In this document: positions 38,232-46,768 of the stretch, in pieces | Position numbering within the stretch: the first letter of the stretch is position 1 | How the letters are laid out: every line of letters starts with the position of its first letter | Source of the DNA: CAINVV01 sp038323575 | Lineage (GTDB): Bacteria > Bacteroidota > Bacteroidia > Bacteroidales > Prolixibacteraceae | Assembly: GCA_038323575.1 (NCBI GenBank) | Contig: JBBQHB010000006.1 | Location: forward strand, 1-64,000 | Length of the DNA stretch: 64,000 nt | Reading direction: 5' to 3' | Notes under the pieces: generated by a model | What the model was told of the DNA's origin: nothing | The model's database searches: none | What the model saw: the letters and a program-made list of their open reading frames with translations, nothing else | Position numbers and translations under genes: made by a program

Positions 38232-40277
38232 ATGAAGCTTAAAATTCTGCTTTTCGTTCTGTCCTGCCTGCTCTTGCAAATGGTATCTGCGCAACCCTCC
38301 TGGCAAAAAATCACCTCCGTTGACGAAGTTTGCACCGCTTATCCGGAACAAATGAAATCCATCTTTCAAAACCTCAACCTCAAATATCCGGGACTGGAAG
38401 AGGTAAAGAAGGCGTATGACAGCAACAACATTCCGCTGGCCTGTCAAAAGCTCCTCGATTATTACGGCAAATCATCCAGGGTACTGAAAGATCTGCCAAA
38501 GGCTTCTGAACTGTCTGATACGGCGGCCGATTCACTCCTTCAGGATAGCTATACCTTTCAGCAGGTTTCGGGCAAAGTTCCGCGATTGGATGACGGCCAT
38601 CTGAAATGGGCCTGCACAGGTCCCGAAGACGATCTTGAATGGGCCTGGGCGCTCAACCGGCACTACCCGTCAAGGGTACTGATCGCTTCGTATTTCAAAA
38701 CCGGAAATCCAAAATACGCCCGATACATCGATCTTTTCACCAAAGACTGGATCACCAGCAGCTGGCCCTACCCTGCTGCAAAAAGCATGACTGCCATGTG
38801 GCGCGGACTGGAGGTCAGCTTTCGGGTTAAAACATGGTCGAAGGTTTTCTTCGAACTCTGGGATACAAAATTGATCAGTCCGGCTACCCAACTACTGATT
38901 CTAAGCAGTATTCCCCAGCATGCACATTACGCCCGCAATTTTCACAACCAGGGCAACTGGCTGACCATGGAAATCTCGGGACTGGCAACTGTTGCCTCCT
39001 CATGGCCTGAATTCAAAGATTCCCCGTCCTGGATGGATTATTCAATCAAAACGATGGTTGCCAGCATGAAAGAACAGGTCTATGCGGACGGCGTGCAGAC
39101 CGAACTGACTTCGAGCTACCACCATGTGGCCCTTTCGAATTTCAACCTGTTTGCCGATATCTGCAAAAAAAACAACGTGCAGCTGCCGGAATATTACACC
39201 AAAACATTGGAAGCCATGTTCAATTACCTGGCAATGACCATGCGCCCGGATGGATATGGACTGTTGAACAACGATGCCGACCAGAACTACAACCGCGAAG
39301 AGATCCTGAAAGAAGCATTGGCATACAACAGGCTCGACTGGACCTATATAGCCTCAAATGGGAAAGAGGGATCAAAACCAGCCACCGGACCGTCTTACAT
39401 CTTCCCCTATGCCGGACAACTGATTTCCCGCAGTGATTTCGGCCCCGATGCGCAATACTCCTTCTTCGACATCGGCCCGTGGGGAACAGGTCACCAGCAC
39501 AACGACAAGCTGCATATTTCTGTTGCAGCATACGGCCGCGATTTCCTGGTCGATGCAGGAAGGTTTGCCTATCGCGGATCAGTAGCCGACAAATTCAGAA
39601 AGTATGCCAAAGGAAGCTATGGACATAACGTCATTCTGGTTGATGGCAAAGGTCAGGCTGACGGTCCCAAACTGTCAGAAGCTCCCCTTGCAGAAAATCT
39701 TTACCAACTGAACAAGGATTTTGATTACGGATCCGGGATTTTCGACAAATATGCAGGACTGGAAGGCACCTTCTGCCAGACACGTTCGATGGTATATGTC
39801 AGGAGCAAGTTTTGGGTAGTGGCCGATCAATTGAAGACCGACCGTTCCCGGAGCATCGAAACCCTCTGGCACTGGCACCCGGATAACCTGGTTGAGGTTC
39901 AGAAAACAGGAGTTACAGCCACTAAAAACAAACGCGGCAACCTGCAGATCATCCCGGTAAGCAAGTCCGACTGGGAAGTTAAAACAGTAAAAGGCCAGGA
40001 AACATCTACCATCCAGGGATGGTACAGCATGGAATACAACACCTACGTGCCCAATCCGACTACCATTTACAGCCGCCAACTGAAAGCCGATGATACTTTT
40101 GTCTGGGTTTTATGGCCCTCCGAAGGCAAAGCGCCGGATATCCGGGCCAAAATCCTGTCGAAAGGTCCCGGTTCCGTCCAAGTACAGGTAACAGAATCCG
40201 GTAAAGGATCCTGGGAGGTTGAGGTGCCGTTTATGAACAGCAAAAATGTGAAAGTAAATTTCGTCTCCAAAAAATAA
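38232..40277 (+). CDS. PL12-like heparinase II/III-family lyase 2
   Basis: A 681-aa secreted protein (signal peptide to VSAQ, about 21). It has the heparinase N-terminal region (WAWALNRHYPSRVLIASYFKTGN starting near 137; GLEVSFRVKTWSKVF starting near 192) and a beta-sandwich C-terminal domain. Catalytic candidates are Asn242 in NQGNWLTMEISG, Tyr296 in ELTSSYHHVAL and His421/His423 in GTGHQHNDKLH, the same Asn-Tyr-His layout as the PL12-type protein at 28363. However, it lacks that protein's DDIDWG block (it has a shorter PEDDLEW) and is only distantly related to it. PL33-type alternatives cannot be excluded. It sits between the BNR lyase and lyase D in the operon. Confidence 0.87.
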   Translation: MKLKILLFVLSCLLLQMVSAQPSWQKITSVDEVCTAYPEQMKSIFQNLNLKYPGLEEVKKAYDSNNIPLACQKLLDYYGKSSRVLKDLPKASELSDTAADSLLQDSYTFQQVSGKVPRLDDGHLKWACTGPEDDLEWAWALNRHYPSRVLIASYFKTGNPKYARYIDLFTKDWITSSWPYPAAKSMTAMWRGLEVSFRVKTWSKVFFELWDTKLISPATQLLILSSIPQHAHYARNFHNQGNWLTMEISGLATVASSWPEFKDSPSWMDYSIKTMVASMKEQVYADGVQTELTSSYHHVALSNFNLFADICKKNNVQLPEYYTKTLEAMFNYLAMTMRPDGYGLLNNDADQNYNREEILKEALAYNRLDWTYIASNGKEGSKPATGPSYIFPYAGQLISRSDFGPDAQYSFFDIGPWGTGHQHNDKLHISVAAYGRDFLVDAGRFAYRGSVADKFRKYAKGSYGHNVILVDGKGQADGPKLSEAPLAENLYQLNKDFDYGSGIFDKYAGLEGTFCQTRSMVYVRSKFWVVADQLKTDRSRSIETLWHWHPDNLVEVQKTGVTATKNKRGNLQIIPVSKSDWEVKTVKGQETSTIQGWYSMEYNTYVPNPTTIYSRQLKADDTFVWVLWPSEGKAPDIRAKILSKGPGSVQVQVTESGKGSWEVEVPFMNSKNVKVNFVSKK

Positions 40278-40370
40278 AAATTACACTCGCAATATTGGAA
40301 GTAGATGAGTTTGCAGTATTTTCACAGCTGATAGAGAAACTAACTTCTAAAGAAGGTTTCTCCTGAATGT

Positions 40371-40425
40371 TTTTGGCTAAAGCCCTGTATCCCTCATCAT
40401 CTCTGGTCCGCTGGCTAAAGCCAAA
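40371..40425. repeat. MITE-like GGCTAAAGCC element, right half
   Basis: TTTTGGCTAAAGCCCTGTAT and CTGGCTAAAGCCAAAA match the right half of the element at 45345-45486. It ends 21 bp before the start of lyase D. The rest of the 169-bp gap from 40278 shows no recognised feature. Confidence 0.65.
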
Positions 40426-40446
40426 ATTATTTATAAATCAATTATA

Positions 40447-42321
40447 ATGAGGTATATAACAAAATCCACAATTATCGCTTTTCTACTTTTCTGCTCTGCA
40501 GGATTCTCCTCCTGCTCAAAGAAAAATACCACCGAACCACCCCCCCTGCCGGACATCAAACTGACAGGCGTTCTGGCCACCCTCCAAATGGCCCACCCAA
40601 GGCTGCTGCTGACCGATGCCCGGCTCCAGGAACTGAAAGACCTCAGCAAAACAGACACTAAACTGGCCAGATACGCAGCTGATGTAGTCTCTGCCGCAGA
40701 AAAGGACATCTTAAAATCTCCCATCCAGCACATCCTGATCGGCCCAAGACTCCTCGACAAGAGCCGCGAATGCCTTCTTCGTGTTTACGACCTGGCCTTT
40801 GCCTACCGCTGGACCGGCAACGAAAAATACCTGGCTGCTGCTGTCTCTAACATGAAGACCGTCTGCGCCTTCGCCGACTGGAACCCCTCCCACTTCCTCG
40901 ATGTCGGCGAGATGACCCACGCCGTAGCCATCGGTTACGACTGGCTCTACCCAAAGATGGACCAGCCCACCCGCGACCAGATCAAAAAAGGACTGATCGG
41001 CCTCGGATTGAATGAAGGAGTAAAAGCCTATGCTTCAAATGCCTGGTGGTGGAAATCGGAATTCAACTGGAACCAGGTTTGCAACAGCGGACTGACCATC
41101 GGGGCGCTTGCAGTTGCGGAAACTGACCCGACAATAGCAACTTCCATCATCAACAATGCCTTGACAGGATTGCCCTATGCGCTGAAGAGCTATGGTCCGG
41201 ACGGTGTCTGGAGCGAAGGTCCGGGTTACTGGGATTACGCCACCGATTACACCGTTTACGGCCTCGCTGCGCTGAAATCTGCCCTGGGCGACGACTTCGG
41301 CCTGACCAAACTGCCCGGGATGAACGTCACCGGCTATTTCCCCATCTACTCGGCCGGACCTACAGGGTACATGTTGAATTACGCCGATGCAGGTGAAAAA
41401 TCCAAACTGGGATCACCCGAAACTGAGATGTGGCTGGCCGGCATTTACAACAACAATCATTTTTCTGATTTTCTTCATTATCAGTTGGCTACGGTATCCG
41501 CCTCCGCACGGGATGTGATCTGGTACCGCCCCTATGCCAATTCTGCTGCACAGCGCGACCTGGATAAATATTTCGACGGAAGCGTGGCACTCTGGTTCTC
41601 GCGCGGCTCGTGGACCGACAACACCTGCCTGTGGACAGGCATCAAGGCCGGGTACAACAAGGTGAACCACGCCCACCTCGACCTGGGCAACTTCGAGATG
41701 GATGCGCTCGGCGTACGCTGGGCGCGCGACCTGGGTTCTGATGACTACAACCTGCCGAATTACTTCGGAGGCCTTCGGTATACATATTACAGGCTGGAAT
41801 CAATCAGCCACAACGTGCCGCTGCTCAACGGACAAAACCAGCGGGAAGATGCCACCTCCAGATTCATCCGGCATGCCGAAGCCGTTCCGGAACCATTTTC
41901 CATCCTCGATTTCACCGAAGCCTACAAAGACTTTGCCGGCTCGGTCCAGCGGGGCATTAAGGTGGTCGACAACCGCAAGGCGATGCTGGTACAGGATGAA
42001 TTCACACTGACTAAATCCGCGGTAATTACCTGGGCCATGACCACCGATGCAACTATTGTGCTGACCAACTCCAAAGAGGCCGAACTGACCCTCAGCGGCA
42101 AGAAGATGACGGCCAAAATCCTCTCCCCTGCCAATGCCGTTTTCTCCATCGAATCGGCTCAGCAATCCAAACCGCAGAAAGAAAATATAGGGGTCTCCCG
42201 CCTGCTGGCCAAAACCCCCGCAGCCACAGGCAATGTAACAGTCACGGTACTTTTGCTGCCGCAGTGGCCGGGAGGGGTGAGCAATTATGCAGCGGCAGTG
42301 GTGCCGCTGGCGAAATGGTAG
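40447..42321 (+). CDS. Heparinase II/III-fold polysaccharide lyase D, lipoprotein
   Basis: A 624-aa lipoprotein (FSSC, Cys23, followed by a KKNTTEPPPLP tether) and the last gene of the plus-strand run. Landmarks: AHPRLLLTDARL (49-60), DWNPSHFLDVGEMTHAV (144-160), FNWNQVCNSG (206-215), PDGVWSEGPGYWDYAT (251-266, Tyr261) and NHAHLDLGNFEMDALGVRW. Unlike A-C it has Trp255 rather than Tyr before the Ser-Glu-Gly block, and WDYATD in place of WGYGTS. The Cys anchor suggests a surface enzyme that starts depolymerisation. Its C-terminal VVPLAKW end is duplicated as a degenerate remnant at 44540-44653. Confidence 0.88.
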   Translation: MRYITKSTIIAFLLFCSAGFSSCSKKNTTEPPPLPDIKLTGVLATLQMAHPRLLLTDARLQELKDLSKTDTKLARYAADVVSAAEKDILKSPIQHILIGPRLLDKSRECLLRVYDLAFAYRWTGNEKYLAAAVSNMKTVCAFADWNPSHFLDVGEMTHAVAIGYDWLYPKMDQPTRDQIKKGLIGLGLNEGVKAYASNAWWWKSEFNWNQVCNSGLTIGALAVAETDPTIATSIINNALTGLPYALKSYGPDGVWSEGPGYWDYATDYTVYGLAALKSALGDDFGLTKLPGMNVTGYFPIYSAGPTGYMLNYADAGEKSKLGSPETEMWLAGIYNNNHFSDFLHYQLATVSASARDVIWYRPYANSAAQRDLDKYFDGSVALWFSRGSWTDNTCLWTGIKAGYNKVNHAHLDLGNFEMDALGVRWARDLGSDDYNLPNYFGGLRYTYYRLESISHNVPLLNGQNQREDATSRFIRHAEAVPEPFSILDFTEAYKDFAGSVQRGIKVVDNRKAMLVQDEFTLTKSAVITWAMTTDATIVLTNSKEAELTLSGKKMTAKILSPANAVFSIESAQQSKPQKENIGVSRLLAKTPAATGNVTVTVLLLPQWPGGVSNYAAAVVPLAKW

Positions 42322-42466
42322 CATACCGAGCATAGCCATTTCTCTGCATCTGACCAATTGCAACACTAAATATTTTACTTAGTTTTAGAGGCAGATATTC
42401 CTAACAATCATCCCAAATTAACTTTTTGACAGGCAAAATACCAACAAACCAATTTTCTAAAGCACA

Positions 42467-43216
42467 ATGATTAAAATAACTGATTTAACCAAGAAATACG
42501 GAAAGAATACCATCCTTGAGAACCTGAACCTGCAAATTGAATCTGGTCAGATTTATTGTTTGCTGGGGAAAAATGGCGCTGGGAAGACAACGCTGATTAA
42601 TTTAATACTTGATCTGATAGAACCGGATCACGGAGCTATTAATTTGTTCGCAAAAGAGCACAATAAACTGGACATTCATGACAAAAGGAGAATAGGTGCA
42701 ATTATTGAAAATCTTGCTTTAATAGAAGAAATCAGCGGGTTGGAATATCTTCTCCTTGTAGGTAAAATCTACAAAATGCCAAAGGATATACTCAAAAAAC
42801 GAATTGCTGATTTATTTCAATATTTTTTTGAGGATGAGTCTGATTTAAAGAAGAATATATCAAAATATTCCACCGGGATGAAGAAGAAAATAGCCTTCTG
42901 TGCGGCGGTAATCAACACGCCGGATATTTTAATCATGGATGAACCGTTTTCGGGTCTGGATCCTTTGGTTGCCAACCAAATGGTTCTTTTTATAAAAAAA
43001 TATCAGCGCAGTGACCGGCTGATTTTCATATCCTCACATGATCTTACCTATGTTGAGAAGGTTGCCACCCAAATAGGGGTACTGGATAACAGAAATCTGA
43101 TATTTAATTCAACCATTCAAGACTTTACCCAAAACGGTGAGAAAAAGCTGGATTCTGCTCTTCTGAAAATCTTAAAACCGAATGAAAACGAACTTGAAAA
43201 AATTGATTGGGTATGA
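42467..43216 (+). CDS. ABC transporter ATP-binding protein
   Basis: A 249-aa cytoplasmic ATPase with a Walker A GKNGAGKTTL (starting near residue 34), signature YSTGMKKK, Walker B ILIMDEPFSGLDP and switch SSHD. It is shorter and more Asn/Lys-rich than the surrounding PUL genes, and its base use is AT-richer. It overlaps the permease gene by ATGA (43213-43216). CcmA/YbhF-like drug or lipid exporters are the usual relatives of such two-gene modules. The substrate is unknown and there is no evidence for a role in glycan use. Confidence 0.93.
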   Translation: MIKITDLTKKYGKNTILENLNLQIESGQIYCLLGKNGAGKTTLINLILDLIEPDHGAINLFAKEHNKLDIHDKRRIGAIIENLALIEEISGLEYLLLVGKIYKMPKDILKKRIADLFQYFFEDESDLKKNISKYSTGMKKKIAFCAAVINTPDILIMDEPFSGLDPLVANQMVLFIKKYQRSDRLIFISSHDLTYVEKVATQIGVLDNRNLIFNSTIQDFTQNGEKKLDSALLKILKPNENELEKIDWV

Positions 43217-44541
43217 TAACATTTTTAATACTATTCAGAATCAGGAATTTTTTCCTGTCCCTGAAAAATCCATGGAAAATAGTGTTAAACCTGGGGTTGC
43301 TTCTAACTTCATGGTTTTATGGCCGGTTTTTGGCTGAACTAATAAACAAAGCCGGCAACGGAGAATTAGGGGGGCTTATTCCGGAAAGGATTTTGAATTA
43401 CGCATTGGTTTTTATCTTCATTATGACCATCGTCAGGATGATCCTGCCGGCGTATACACCTCAGAGGCAACTGTTTCACAAATACTACCCTCTTTCAAGA
43501 TTTCAACGCTACGCATCCTCCGTTTTATCAGAAATTCAATCATCCTTCTTCTTGTATTTCGTCATATGTCTTTTTATAGGCTTTTGGTATCTTGATTTTC
43601 TTAAATTAAGGTTTTTGTCGGAGGGTTTAAGTGTCCTGTTTTCGGCTCACCTGGTTAGGAGGATCCTTCAATATCCTATTGACAATAAACTTAGAAGAGC
43701 AGGTTTTATCTCTTTTTTCATTGCGCTGTTATTTATAACAATGCTGGTTCTGTATAGTGACTTCTTTGTGCAAAACCTGAACTATTCAGGAATACTCGTT
43801 CCTGTAATTTTATTCTTACTTGGCTTTTTGCTTGAATGCCAGGTAGTAGAGAACAAGAAATTTGAGTTGTTGTATAATTCGCGTAAAGGAAACCTGTTTC
43901 TGAAACTGTTGATGAACAATCCAAAAGTCCGTGTGACTTTGCTGGTTGGGCTGGGATTCAAAACATTCATTCTTGCGGCTGATTTCCTGCTTTTTACATC
44001 AAAAGGAAAACACATTTTTAATGGTCAGTTTATTTATTGGTTATTTATATCCCCTTTGCTGCTGTTTAATTATGTCTTTAACAATACTTGGGGCTTTTGG
44101 AAGAATATATGGCTGAATTTCGAGCTCCGGTCAGGTGACTACAGAGATATGATTAAGTTCCACCTCCGTTTACTGACCATCCCTTTGATAATTGACGCAC
44201 TGATTACATTGCCGGTTTTACTGATTACCTGGCAGGAGTATCAGTTCATCTTAATCTATTATTTTGTATCCCTGTGGTTGCTGATTTGCGCTTCATTGGT
44301 ATGGGCCCTGCTTTTCCCGATGACAATTGTATCAACATTTCAAATGAAAGGAACCAGTTCATTCATCAGTTCCTTAGTAATGATGATTTCCGTTTCAGCA
44401 TTATATCTGATTAAACTGAATTATTGGTTTTACATCTTAATTCCAATCTACCTGATATTGTCTTTTGGTGCTTACAATTTAGCTGTCGGACTGTACAAGG
44501 AGAAGAAATATTTGTTGGCCGGGAAACTGATGAAGGAATAA
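43213..44541 (+). CDS. ABC transporter membrane subunit, DUF5687-like size
   Basis: A 442-aa hydrophobic protein with about ten predicted membrane helices (ILNYALVFIFIMTIVRMILP, FFLYFVICLFIGFWYLDFL, GLGFKTFILAADFLLF, LLICASLVWALLFPMTIVS among them). ATG at 43213 overlaps the ATPase stop codon, giving translational coupling; a TTG two codons earlier is less likely. It belongs with the ATPase as an exporter permease. No family signature was recognised with certainty. The gene ends directly at the degenerate lyase remnant, which shows this pair lies between two copies of a lyase C-terminus. Confidence 0.8.
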   Translation: MITFLILFRIRNFFLSLKNPWKIVLNLGLLLTSWFYGRFLAELINKAGNGELGGLIPERILNYALVFIFIMTIVRMILPAYTPQRQLFHKYYPLSRFQRYASSVLSEIQSSFFLYFVICLFIGFWYLDFLKLRFLSEGLSVLFSAHLVRRILQYPIDNKLRRAGFISFFIALLFITMLVLYSDFFVQNLNYSGILVPVILFLLGFLLECQVVENKKFELLYNSRKGNLFLKLLMNNPKVRVTLLVGLGFKTFILAADFLLFTSKGKHIFNGQFIYWLFISPLLLFNYVFNNTWGFWKNIWLNFELRSGDYRDMIKFHLRLLTIPLIIDALITLPVLLITWQEYQFILIYYFVSLWLLICASLVWALLFPMTIVSTFQMKGTSSFISSLVMMISVSALYLIKLNYWFYILIPIYLILSFGAYNLAVGLYKEKKYLLAGKLMKE

Positions 44542-44653
44542 AAAAGCCAACCACAATGAGGTTAATGTAACGGTTTCTATCCATTTGCAGCCACAATAAC
44601 CAGCAGGGGTAAGCAGTTATGCAGCGGCAGTGGTGCCGCTTGCGAAATGGTAA
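44540..44653 (+). pseudogene. Degenerate C-terminal remnant of a lyase D-like gene
   Basis: Starting at the permease stop codon, a frame reads KKANHNEVNVTVSIHLQPQ, stop, PAGVSSYAAAVVPLAKW, stop. Lyase D ends NVTVTVLLLPQWPGGVSNYAAAVVPLAKW, so the frame, stop position and sequence match (44564-44653 against 42232-42321; TATGCAGCGGCAGTGGTG identical). The internal TAA replaces the codon for Trp. The N-terminal rest of this copy is absent. The ABC transporter genes lie between the intact and the degenerate end. Confidence 0.85.
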
Positions 44654-44964
44654 AACCCGGCTGGTATCGAATCACATATTGCGGCTCATATTAATAAAAA
44701 ATATGGCTCATTCTCATCAATTATTGAGCTTAAAATAGTATATTCATGAGCTTAAAATAAATTGCCAGATGGTGCGGATTTACCCCTCGGCTCGGGGACC
44801 GTCTGCACCCCACAGACCAGGGATTTGCAATCCTTTTTCAGATTTTTTTGTTGAATCTTTAATAGCATGGGAATTCACAATAACATATCACCTGGTTATG
44901 CCATATTCTGGTGCCGGACTTTTGAAGTTGAAATAATTAAAAGATTAACGCTAAAATACATGGC
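44654..44964. other. Gene-free interval with duplicated TGAGCTTAAAATA motif
   Basis: No gene is supported in this 311-bp stretch. TGAGCTTAAAATA occurs at 44725-44737 and 44747-44759, spaced 22 bp, and is a candidate operator for the DUF2200/Fic region downstream. Around 44767-44836 are fragments of dispersed repeats (GCGGATTTACCCCTCGG, GGATTTGCAATCC). Confidence 0.5.
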
Positions 44965-45330
44965 ATGAACAATTCCGACACACAGAATCAACGAATTGCG
45001 AAAATGACTTTCGCCTCTGTCTATCCTTTGTATCTTGCAAAAGTTGAGAAGAAAGGCAGGACAAAAGAATAATTGCATCAGGTGATAGCGTGGTTAACAG
45101 GCTTCGATAACAAGAAGCTGGAGGAACTGATCAAAGCAAATGTTACTTTTGAAACATTCTTTCAAAATGCATCGATAAACCCCAATGCACACCTTATCAC
45201 CGGAGTAATCTGCGGATACCGTGTGGAGGAAATCGAAGATACTTTGACCCGGCAGGTTCGGTATCTGGACAAACTGGTGGACGAGTTGGCAAAGGGCAGG
45301 AAGATGGAGAAGATTTTGCGTGGCTCGTAG
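44965..45330 (+). pseudogene. DUF2200-family gene interrupted by an in-frame stop
   Basis: The frame beginning at ATG 44965 encodes MNNSDTQNQRIAKMTFASVY and continues to KKGRTKE, then a TAA at 45070-45072, then resumes LHQVIAWLTGF...LAKGRKMEKILRGS to 45330. The join is exactly in frame. A GAA-to-TAA change at the position of a conserved Glu (KEELHQVI in relatives, recalled) explains the stop. Full length would be 121 aa, matching the DUF2200 family. It is a nonsense pseudogene or, less likely, a sequencing error. The TTG immediately after the stop could in principle restart translation but would lose the N-terminal third. Confidence 0.85.
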
Positions 45331-45344
45331 TGTGATCGGGATCC

Positions 45345-45486
45345 TTTCATTGCCGTCGGCTTTAGCCGACGGATGGAGCAGTGCAAATTAAATAAAGGCT
45401 TTAGCCAAATTTATTACCTACATTTGGGCTAAAGCCCTGTTCCCTCCTCATCCCTGATCCGTTGGCTGAAGCCAACGGCAATGAAA
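45345..45486. mobile_element. MITE-like element with GGCTTTAGCC inverted repeats
   Basis: A roughly 140-bp unit bounded by TTTCATTGCCGTCGGCTTTA at the left and CTGAAGCCAACGGCAATGAA at the right, which are inverted copies of each other. Two inner GGCTTTAGCC/GGCTAAAGCC copies also pair. There is no coding capacity. It starts 15 bp after the DUF2200 stop and ends about 68 bp before the truncated Fic gene. Half elements occur at 36513 and 40371. Confidence 0.75.
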
Positions 45487-45553
45487 AAATAGCTACTGCA
45501 ATGGCCGGGAGGAACGGGCATTTTTGAGATTTTCTATACAGAATAATCTTTAA

Positions 45554-46093
45554 ATGTATAGATTTTGCCGATTTCTTTACAAATTGGAGACTATTCATCC
45601 GTTTTATGACGGTAACGGCCGAACCGGCAGGATAATAAACATTCTGTACCTGATTTTGGAAGGGCTCCAATCCTTGCCCATTCTATATTTGAGCAATTAT
45701 ATAATCAAACACAAACCTGATTATTACCGGCTCCTGCAAAAAGTCAGGGATGAAAATTCATGGGAGGAATGGGTGTTGTTTCTGATAAAGGGCGTCGAAC
45801 AGACAGCCAGAGAGACAATTGAATTGATAGTTAAAATCAGGGGGTTAATGCTTAATTACAAGCACAGACTACGGGACAATTACAAATTTTACAGTCAGGA
45901 TTTGTTGAATAACTTGTTCAAACACCCTTATACAAAGATTGAGTTTGTTGTAAATGATCTGGGTGTATCAAGATTAACGGCGGCAAATTATCTGAATAAA
46001 CTGGCAGAAGACAAAATGTTGCGAAAAAATAAATTAGGAACCGGAAATTATTACATCAACGAAGAGTTATTTAATTTGTTGACAAAGAGGTAA
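45554..46093 (+). pseudogene. 5'-truncated Fic-domain protein
   Basis: A 179-aa frame begins just before the Fic catalytic loop HPFYDGNGRTGR (residues 15-26) and ends with a winged-helix-like C-terminus (VVNDLGVSRLTAANYLNKLAEDKML). Full-length Fic AMP-transferases of this class are usually about 350-380 aa, with an N-terminal DUF4172/Fic_N region and helices before the motif. Those are absent, and a stop codon lies directly upstream of the ATG. The truncation point is near the repeat element ending at 45486, which suggests the N-terminal half was lost in a rearrangement. The remaining fragment lacks part of the Fic fold and is probably inactive. Confidence 0.8.
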
Positions 46094-46768
46094 ATGCGGT
46101 TTGGCAAAAAAAGTGATCTTCCCCTGCAGATTGTCAAAATGAGTCTATATCTTTAGAAAGATATTGCAGACCTGATAATGACCCAAGTAGTACTCAGAAC
46201 AGCTCAAACTATGTTAACCCCGCTGGAGCGGAATTACCCCTCGGCCCATCGACAGACTCAGAGACTACTCCGCCCGGGAACCTGCATCCGAAACGAGAAA
46301 CAGTGAAAATGGAGAAGCGGGACGTGTGGACTGGACGACTGGACGAATGACTGATGGAAGTCCTTAAACCCGAAACCCAGAACACGAGACCCATAATCTT
46401 TCAAACGCGCGAATCGTAAACCAACAAATTCCTTTGAGACAAAAAGCTGTCCGAACGAAGCCGCCCTTCGACCCTTCGACAAGCTCAGGGACCGTCTCTT
46501 TTTTAAATACATTAATTAGAGTTCTTTTTGTCAAGTCTTTTTTGGTTACTTTTTGTGACGACAAAAAGTGACAGGAAAGGAATAGATGAATCTGACTACC
46601 AAAAGTAATTGCAATGGGCGAAACAAGCATACACCGTTACTCGCTGATGCAATAATCTGCGCCCCGAAAACCAGAAATTTAATACCCCTGATACAACAAA
46701 CTAAAAGATTAAACTAACAGAACGACGGAGTGCTTATTTATACTATTTTTGATTTTTAAGCTAATGCC
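46094..46768. other. Gene-free interval with dispersed repeats
   Basis: No coding region is supported over 675 bp. It contains a short reverse copy of the 9-bp repeat (46329-46347), a large dispersed repeat (46403-46575) and weak similarity to the CGCTGG-ATTACCCCTCGG fragments seen at 44767. The 46576-46768 part shows nothing recognisable. Confidence 0.6.
46403..46575. repeat. Dispersed repeat, copy 1 (CCCTTCGACAAGCTCAGGG type)
   Basis: Shares CCAACAAATTCCTTTGAGAC followed by AAAAAGCTGTCCGAACGAAG and GCCCTTCGACCCTTCGACAA with copy 2 at 47685-47886. It ends in an ACTTTTTGT-GACG-ACAAAAAGT hairpin. It lies upstream of the EEP gene and copy 2 downstream, in the same orientation. Confidence 0.85.

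Noticed and set aside
40278..40370. Short frame reading ILEVDEFAVFSQLIEKL after the PL12-like gene
   Set aside because: No start codon context, no homology recognised, and only about 28 codons; may be a relic but cannot be supported.
43207..43212. TTG start two codons before the ABC permease ATG
   Set aside because: ATG at 43213 overlaps the ATPase stop as ATGA, the common coupled arrangement.
44767..44836. Possible tRNA or structured RNA in the GC-rich string
   Set aside because: No cloverleaf or conserved arms; the pieces match dispersed repeat fragments seen near 46220 and 47962.
45073..45330. An 85-aa protein starting at TTG 45073
   Set aside because: It is the C-terminal part of the DUF2200 frame that begins at 44965; the TTG simply follows the premature stop.
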